Shown one piece after another: positions 59,028 through 64,000 of a DNA stretch of 64,000 nt (position 1 is its first letter; each line of letters begins with the position of its first letter). The position numbers and the translations under genes are program-made. Source of the DNA: Diaporthe sp. PMI_573 (lineage: Eukaryota; Ascomycota; Sordariomycetes; Diaporthales; Diaporthaceae); NCBI GenBank assembly GCA_021399435.1, contig JAJTUP010000002.1:3410001-3474000 (forward strand). The letters run 5' to 3'. Below the pieces are notes generated by a model that searched no databases, was not told the DNA's origin, and was given only the letters and a program-made list of their open reading frames with translations.

Positions 59028-59999
59028 CCGACTGGCAGGTCTGTTCAACTTCTACTGCACTTGACAGAGATCAACCTCAACATGTTGTTGCATGGGTCAC
59101 TTGTCGTCGACGGCAATCAGTTTATAAGAGGGAGATGTCGCGGAGGGGGCTGTAGGGGTCACCGGCTGTTCCTATGTTACACACAGAGCAGACAGCATTG
59201 TCATGTTGTGTTACGGATGAGTACTGTACTGTATTGTAAACAATAAACACTGTAAAAATAGACTGCCTGCCGTGCTCGGTAGATCTGGGTATGAGCTGAG
59301 CCAATCCGGACAGCGCGTGATCCTGGATGGCATCTGACGGTTTTTAGTGCGGTTGCTTGGCCTCCCTCGAGTTGCCGGGACGCGGGAGGCGGCCGCGACA
59401 CCGGCGCCGTTTGTCGCTTGGCGGCCGAGGGACGCTCTGATTGAAGGCTGTGGGGCTTGGGGACGTTGCCCCAGGCCAAGTCCCACGGCGTGCAGGCGTG
59501 ACAAATGCCCCCAGAGCCCCTCCATCGTCGACCCAACTTTTTAGTCAAGGCTCCCTCTCGCAACGGCTTCAGGCCCTGTTTCGCCTCTTCGTGTCGATGC
59601 GCCTTTGCTTGGCTTTGTGCCTTTTGTGCTTGGAGGATTGAATGGTTGGCCACCTAGGCAAGTACCTAACCAATTGATCCCCTGCCTGCCTGCCTGGCCT
59701 TTACTGTCTGACTCGGCGGCCCGACAAACAGTCTTGCGACCTTCGCGCACGCAGTACATACTTCACCGTCTCTTTGCCGTCCGCCTGCATTTCGCCATCC
59801 GTCCCCTGGCCACACAAGCAGACCAGACGGGGGGGAAAAACAATCGAGACCCTCGGAGATAGTCGAGATACCTGGTGGCCGGGCCTACATGATCTACGAG
59901 ACGCAACATCGGACGGCGCAGACGGCCATGTGTTAGAGAATCATCATCACCCATTTATATCCTCCTCCCCCGCCACCGCCACCACCACTGCCACCAGAC
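59028..59999. other. Intergenic, promoter of SulP gene
   Basis: About 970 bp. GC-rich, with many chance open frames on both strands. The last 60 nt contain a CACC-rich leader just before the ATG at 60000. Confidence 0.45.
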
Positions 60000-62618
60000 A
60001 TGGCTTCCAATAACTCCCGAACGCCCTCGGGCAGTGCCACCACCAATCTACACGCACCCTCCACCCCGAGCGGACTGCGCCGGGCCTACAACGCCAGCCC
60101 CGACTCCTTGCCTTCCAACCCCTCCTCGAACTCGCCTTCTCCCGACGTCCCAGGCGGCTCTACACCCCGAGAACCCTCCCCTCCGAGGCGTCCTGCCCAT
60201 TCGAGAGCACCCTCCGAGACAACTGCCCTGCTCCGGGATGCCCTCGACCGCGAACATGCCCACGAGGGCCCGTGCGGCCACGGCACCTTCTCCCCGCAGC
60301 CTTCGAGTCCCACCAACGGCTTCAGCCGCTCTGTCAACGCGTCCCTGAACGGCTCTCGCGCCCCATCTCCCGGCGCCTCCTCGGAGAGTTCCCTGCCCAT
60401 AATAGACAGTGTCGTCGCCTTTGTCGCTGCCAAGGGCGCCCCGGACTGGAGGAAACGATGGGCCAAGCGCATGAGGACAAGGACCATGGGAAGGTCCAGC
60501 GAGCTGGCCCAGAGACACGGCGTCAAGGACAACGCCTTCATGTGCGTCTTCAACTCCGGCCTCACCCCAGGAACCCCACCACTGACATCCCGCGCACAGG
60601 TACTTCTCCTACTACTTCCCGGCCCTGATATGGTTGCGCCAGTACAAGCTCTCCTTCCTCAAGGGCGACTTCGTCGCTGCCCTGACCATCGCCGGCATGT
60701 ATCTGCCAATGGCACTCTCCCTCGCCGACACCCTCGCACACGTCCCTCCCATCAATGGCCTGTACTCCTTTGTCTTCAACCCCTTCCTGTACGCCGTCCT
60801 GGGTACTGCGCCTCAGATGATCCTCGGCCCTGAAGCTCCCGGGTCGTTGCTGGTTGGAAGCGTCGTCAAGGGCAGCGTCGAACTCGGCCGTGGCTCCGAC
60901 GACGACGCCGTCATGCAAGCCCAGATATGCGGCATCATCGCTGGCACCGCCGGTGCCACCATCTTGTTGTCAGGTCTGTTCCGCCTGGGCTTCCTCGACA
61001 GCGTGCTCTCGAAACCATTCCTGCGTGGTTTCATCTCGGCCATCGGATTCGTCATCTTCGTGGAGCAGCTGATGCCCGAGTTGGGCTTGGCTCAGCTGGC
61101 CGCTGACCACGTAGGCCATGGGAGCACCATGGACAAGCTGACCTTCATCTTGACACATACCGGTGATGTACACGTCCTCACTGCCGTGATATCCCTCGTC
61201 AGCTTCTCCATAGTCATGACTTGCAGGTATGTCTCCCCATTGATAGCCCGCTCGGGTCAACGCAGGCCTGCATCCGCTGACATCTTCCAGGGAGATGAAA
61301 AAGAAGCTGCAGCCGCGCTACCCAGGTCTGGTATATGTACCAGACCGTCTGATCGTCGTCGTGTCGTCCGCTATTTTGTGCTACTTCCTCGACTGGGAAG
61401 ACAAGGGAGTTGCAATCATGGGCGAAATAAAGGCGGCGTCGGGCCACCTCTTCACCTTCAGGTGGCCATTCCAGCTGTCGCATATGACGCATATCAGGGA
61501 CGCCATGGGCACCTCATTTCTCATCGCCCTGCTCGGGTTCTTCGAATCATCCGTCGCCGCCAAGAGTCTCGGCCCCAGCAAAGACGTGCCCGGCATACAG
61601 CTCAGTCCCAACCGGGAGCTCGTGGCGCTGGGCACCGCAAACCTGATCGGTGCTTGCTTCATGAGCATGCCTGCCTTTGGGGGCTACGGTAGGAGCAAGG
61701 TGAACAAGCAGACGGGTGGGAAGACGCCCATGAGCTCCATGTTCCTGAGCTGTCTGGCCGTCATCTGTATCTTCTACATCTTGCCCTACTTCTACTACCT
61801 CCCGGTGAGTGATCCTATGGCAGAATATATCATGAGCCCGCATCTGACGCGAACAGAAACCCGTACTTTCCTCTCTCATCACAGTCGTCGCGTACTCCCT
61901 CGTCGAAGAAGCCCCCCACGATATCGCATTCTTCCTCCGCATCGGTGCCTGGCCCGAGCTCGGGCTCATGTTTGTCATCGTCCTGACTACCATATTCTAT
62001 TCCCTCAACATGGGCATCGCGGTTGGCATCGGAGTCTCGCTTCTGCAGGTCATCCGACACGCCACCCGGCCCAGGATACAGATCCTGGGGCGTATTCCGG
62101 GCACACAGCGATTTGAAAACGCCGAGGACAACCCCGAGCGGTTGGAGTTTGTCGAGGGCTGTCTGATCGTCAAGATTCCCGAGCCGCTGACCTTTGCCAA
62201 CACAGGCGAGCTCAGGACCAGGCTCAGGCGCTTGGAGATGTATGGCACGGGCAAGGCGCACCCTGCGCTGCCCCGTCTCCGCCACGAAGACAGTAACAGG
62301 AACATCATATTCGACATTCATGGCGTGACCTCGCTCGATGGGTCTGGCACCATGGTGCTCGAGGAGATTGTGCGCACGTACCGCGAGCGCGGGGTGCGGG
62401 TGTTCTTCAGCCGGTGTCCAAATCGCGGCAAAGACAACAGCAAGGTATGGCGGCTTATGGTGCGCAGCGGCATCGTAGACCTTGTGGGCGGGGAGGGCCA
62501 ATTCGTGGACGATGTGCAGGATGCCCTCAAGATGACGGAAGTGGAGGATGGCGGGGAGTCGGTCGTCTCGGGAGAGAGGGGCCGGACGATGGCGGAGAGA
62601 GATGCCGGGGCAGAGTGA
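60000..62618 (+). CDS. SulP/SLC26 anion transporter with STAS domain (Vsb1/YGR125W-like)
   Basis: Four exons: 60000-60541, 60600-61226, 61291-61804 and 61857-62618, giving 814 aa. A long Ser/Pro-rich cytosolic N-terminus (about residues 1-150) precedes a 10-14-helix transporter with YFSYYFPALIWLRQYKLSFL, LPMALSLADTLAHVPPINGLYS, ILGPEAPGSLLVG, LRGFISAIGFVIFVEQLMPE, and FESSVAAKSLG with PAFGGYGRSKVNKQTGGKTP. A C-terminal STAS domain (about 650-786) has FDIHGVTSLDGSGTMVLEEI and ends WRLMVRSGIVDLVGG. The pattern EAP in the third helix region and the DTLAHV loop resemble the yeast Vsb1 (YGR125W) branch, a vacuolar transporter, rather than plasma-membrane Sul1/Sul2 sulfate permeases; substrate remains uncertain (sulfate, amino acid or other anion). 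The end is acidic. Introns all have canonical GT-AG borders. Confidence 0.87.
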
Positions 62619-63346
62619 GAGATTTCGCGGTCTAGACGATTAGATCAAAGTATATAGACGACCTGTGCGGATATGGTGTATAAAGATGACTGGGACGACT
62701 GGATGGGTAGATGTGTGTGTCTTTGAACGGCACTTGGACACGTATATTACGACATGGGGCGGCGTCTTGCATAAGTGGTGTGGAATATGTGGTGCATTTT
62801 CCTTTTTTTTTTTTTTTTTTTTTTTTAAAAATCCTGCGAGATAGATATCCAGAAGAGCATTGTATTTCCGGTTATGATTTACAATCCATCAAATTCGAAA
62901 GCACACAGATACGTCAAGAGATATGCTACGTCACTGCCATCCGCTTGTGAATATCGTGTGTACAGCAATCTAAGGTGTGCATGTCTTGCCCAAGCTCGGT
63001 ATTTGGGATTTCAGGAGCGAACATGCACGTGGCAGCCAGGCCAATGAGACAGTTGGTGGTAGCTTTGAGCTGAGTGCACCTCTACCACTACCATCCATGA
63101 CCTGATAATCTATGACCGCCACCTCAGATCGGCGTCGTCGCTATAGAGCCTGTTTTGGCCACTGCCTATGGCGGCCGGGTGACCCGAGGCTTGCATGGCT
63201 TTCTTGATCTTGGAGTGTTCACCCCTCGTGAGCAAGGACATCCGGCCAGAGTTCACACCATATCTGCAAAATTCCCATTTCTTGGAAGGGACCTAGTTGG
63301 AATATCTAAGCTCTTTGACGATGATCTACGACTGTCGCTGGCCCAT
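62619..63346. other. Intergenic with poly-T tract
   Basis: About 730 bp between convergent genes. It contains a run of 24 T at 62803-62826 followed by A. No gene or RNA is recognised; the plus-strand frame at 63155-63586 is antisense to the N-acetyltransferase gene. Confidence 0.45.
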
Positions 63347-64000
63347 TCATGTCAGAGCCGTCTCGAACCCCTTTATCCCCTGTTTCTGATCGTCGCTCAT
63401 GATAATGCCAAAATATTCCTTCAACGCCTCTATTCGCTCCTCCTCCGTTTGGCATATTTTCACTATGTCCGTCTTGCCACCAAGATTTCTTTTCACCACC
63501 CCGTGCGCAAGCATAATCTTCCCACTCGTTTCCACCTCCGGAATCGGGATGGAGCCCGAGTCACATCCATCCGCAGCCTCGATTGACCCCTTCTCCCACG
63601 TGCCTTCACAAGAGCCTCTGAGGAACTTGACCACAAGGATCTGTTTCCGCTGGAAGCTTTCGGGGTGGGCCGAGACCCAGTAGTTGGCACATTCTAGATC
63701 CCAACTCGAGGCCTCGCGGTCACCAAACGCGTAGTAACGGTTCCATTCGTCCTCTGGACGGTTGCGATACTCATAAAACCACACCATATTGACCTCACCA
63801 TCGGACAGGGCACCAGGGTACAGGCCGCGCGTGATCCTCACCTCCTGCGACCCCAGATTCTTGTGAACCGGATACTCGCACCCACGCTCGAGGCTATGTA
63901 TCAGCGGTAGCGGCGCCGTCATCCCGTCGCCGCCGAACCCGACGTCCGTCACCCAGCGCTCCGCGCCGAACTCGACGATCGTGACGACATGGCGGGGGCC
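63347..64000 (-). CDS. Arylamine N-acetyltransferase, C-terminal part (5' end off the window)
   Basis: The frame is open from the right edge to a stop at 63347, giving 217 aa of a protein whose N-terminus lies beyond 64000. At the edge the translation reads GPRHVVTIVEF then WVTDVGFGGDGMTAPLPL, the His and Asp of the Cys-His-Asp triad of arylamine N-acetyltransferases (the Cys lies upstream, outside the window). The rest continues QEVRITRGLYPG, WFYEYRNRPEDEWNRYYAFGD and FQRKQILVVKFLRG, typical of the fungal NAT second and third domains. These enzymes transfer acetyl (sometimes malonyl) from CoA to arylamines; in Fusarium related enzymes detoxify benzoxazolinone phytoalexins, so a role in coping with plant amines is possible. 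Confidence 0.85.
   Translation of the reverse strand, partial: GPRHVVTIVEFGAERWVTDVGFGGDGMTAPLPLIHSLERGCEYPVHKNLGSQEVRITRGLYPGALSDGEVNMVWFYEYRNRPEDEWNRYYAFGDREASSWDLECANYWVSAHPESFQRKQILVVKFLRGSCEGTWEKGSIEAADGCDSGSIPIPEVETSGKIMLAHGVVKRNLGGKTDIVKICQTEEERIEALKEYFGIIMSDDQKQGIKGFETALT

Noticed and set aside
63155..63586. Plus-strand frame of 143 codons at the right end
   Set aside because: It lies largely opposite the N-acetyltransferase gene, whose minus-strand motifs are clear.

Overview
The window is nuclear DNA of a filamentous ascomycete (Pezizomycotina, most likely a plant-associated Sordariomycete). The support is: many short GT-AG introns of about 50-180 nt with CTGAC or CTAAC branch sites; a Zn2Cys6 regulator; a fungal-type TRK potassium transporter, an OPT transporter, a DHA2 drug transporter and a SulP transporter; and secreted plant-interaction or wall-active proteins (a Nep1-like protein, a CE1 acetylxylan-esterase-type protein, a CAP/PR-1 protein). 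Gene density is moderate, with gaps of 0.3-3.4 kb. No PKS or NRPS cluster, CRISPR array, operon or complete transposon was seen. Exon coordinates were worked out by hand from splice signals and reading-frame continuity.

Layout, left to right: metallo-beta-lactamase-fold hydrolase (1128-2172, -); small DUF423/TMEM256 membrane protein (2536-3064, +); family 4 glycosyltransferase (3405-5000, -), divergent from a UDP-glucose 6-dehydrogenase-type enzyme (6520-8709, +); MARVEL-like membrane protein (9457-10762, +); intron-containing tRNA-Asp (12424-12516, -); an AT-rich segment bounded by inverted repeats (12659-13205); ten-exon TRK potassium transporter (14652-17442, +), convergent with a Nep1-like protein (17706-18563, -); conserved secreted, membrane-anchored protein of unknown function (21961-23077, +); a 2,087-residue disordered protein (25207-31531, +) whose frame stays open for 158 codons past its stop; CE1 esterase (32694-33789, +); a frame-broken PARP-like relic (34442-35892).

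The right half holds an OPT transporter with tandem repeats in its leader and second intron (36981-39964, +), a CAP/PR-1 secreted protein (41077-41791, +), an unrecognised ORF (43517-44014, +), an extended SDR reductase (44169-45325, -), an intron-containing tRNA-Arg(CCU) (45700-45781, -), a small secreted protein (46206-46766, -), a DHA2-type MFS transporter (47991-49975, -), a Zn2Cys6 transcription factor (52087-54466, -) beside a monocarboxylate-type MFS pseudogene with six premature stops, a basic/coiled-coil protein with an apparent one-base frameshift (57620-59027, +), a SulP/STAS transporter (60000-62618, +), and the C-terminal part of an arylamine N-acetyltransferase running off the right edge (63347-64000, -).

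Functional links are few. The divergent glycosyltransferase and UDP-glucose dehydrogenase could form a glycan unit. The regulator next to a dead transporter looks like the remnant of a small catabolic or transport locus. The Nep1-like protein, CE1 esterase, CAP protein and small secreted protein form a dispersed secreted set suited to life on plants.
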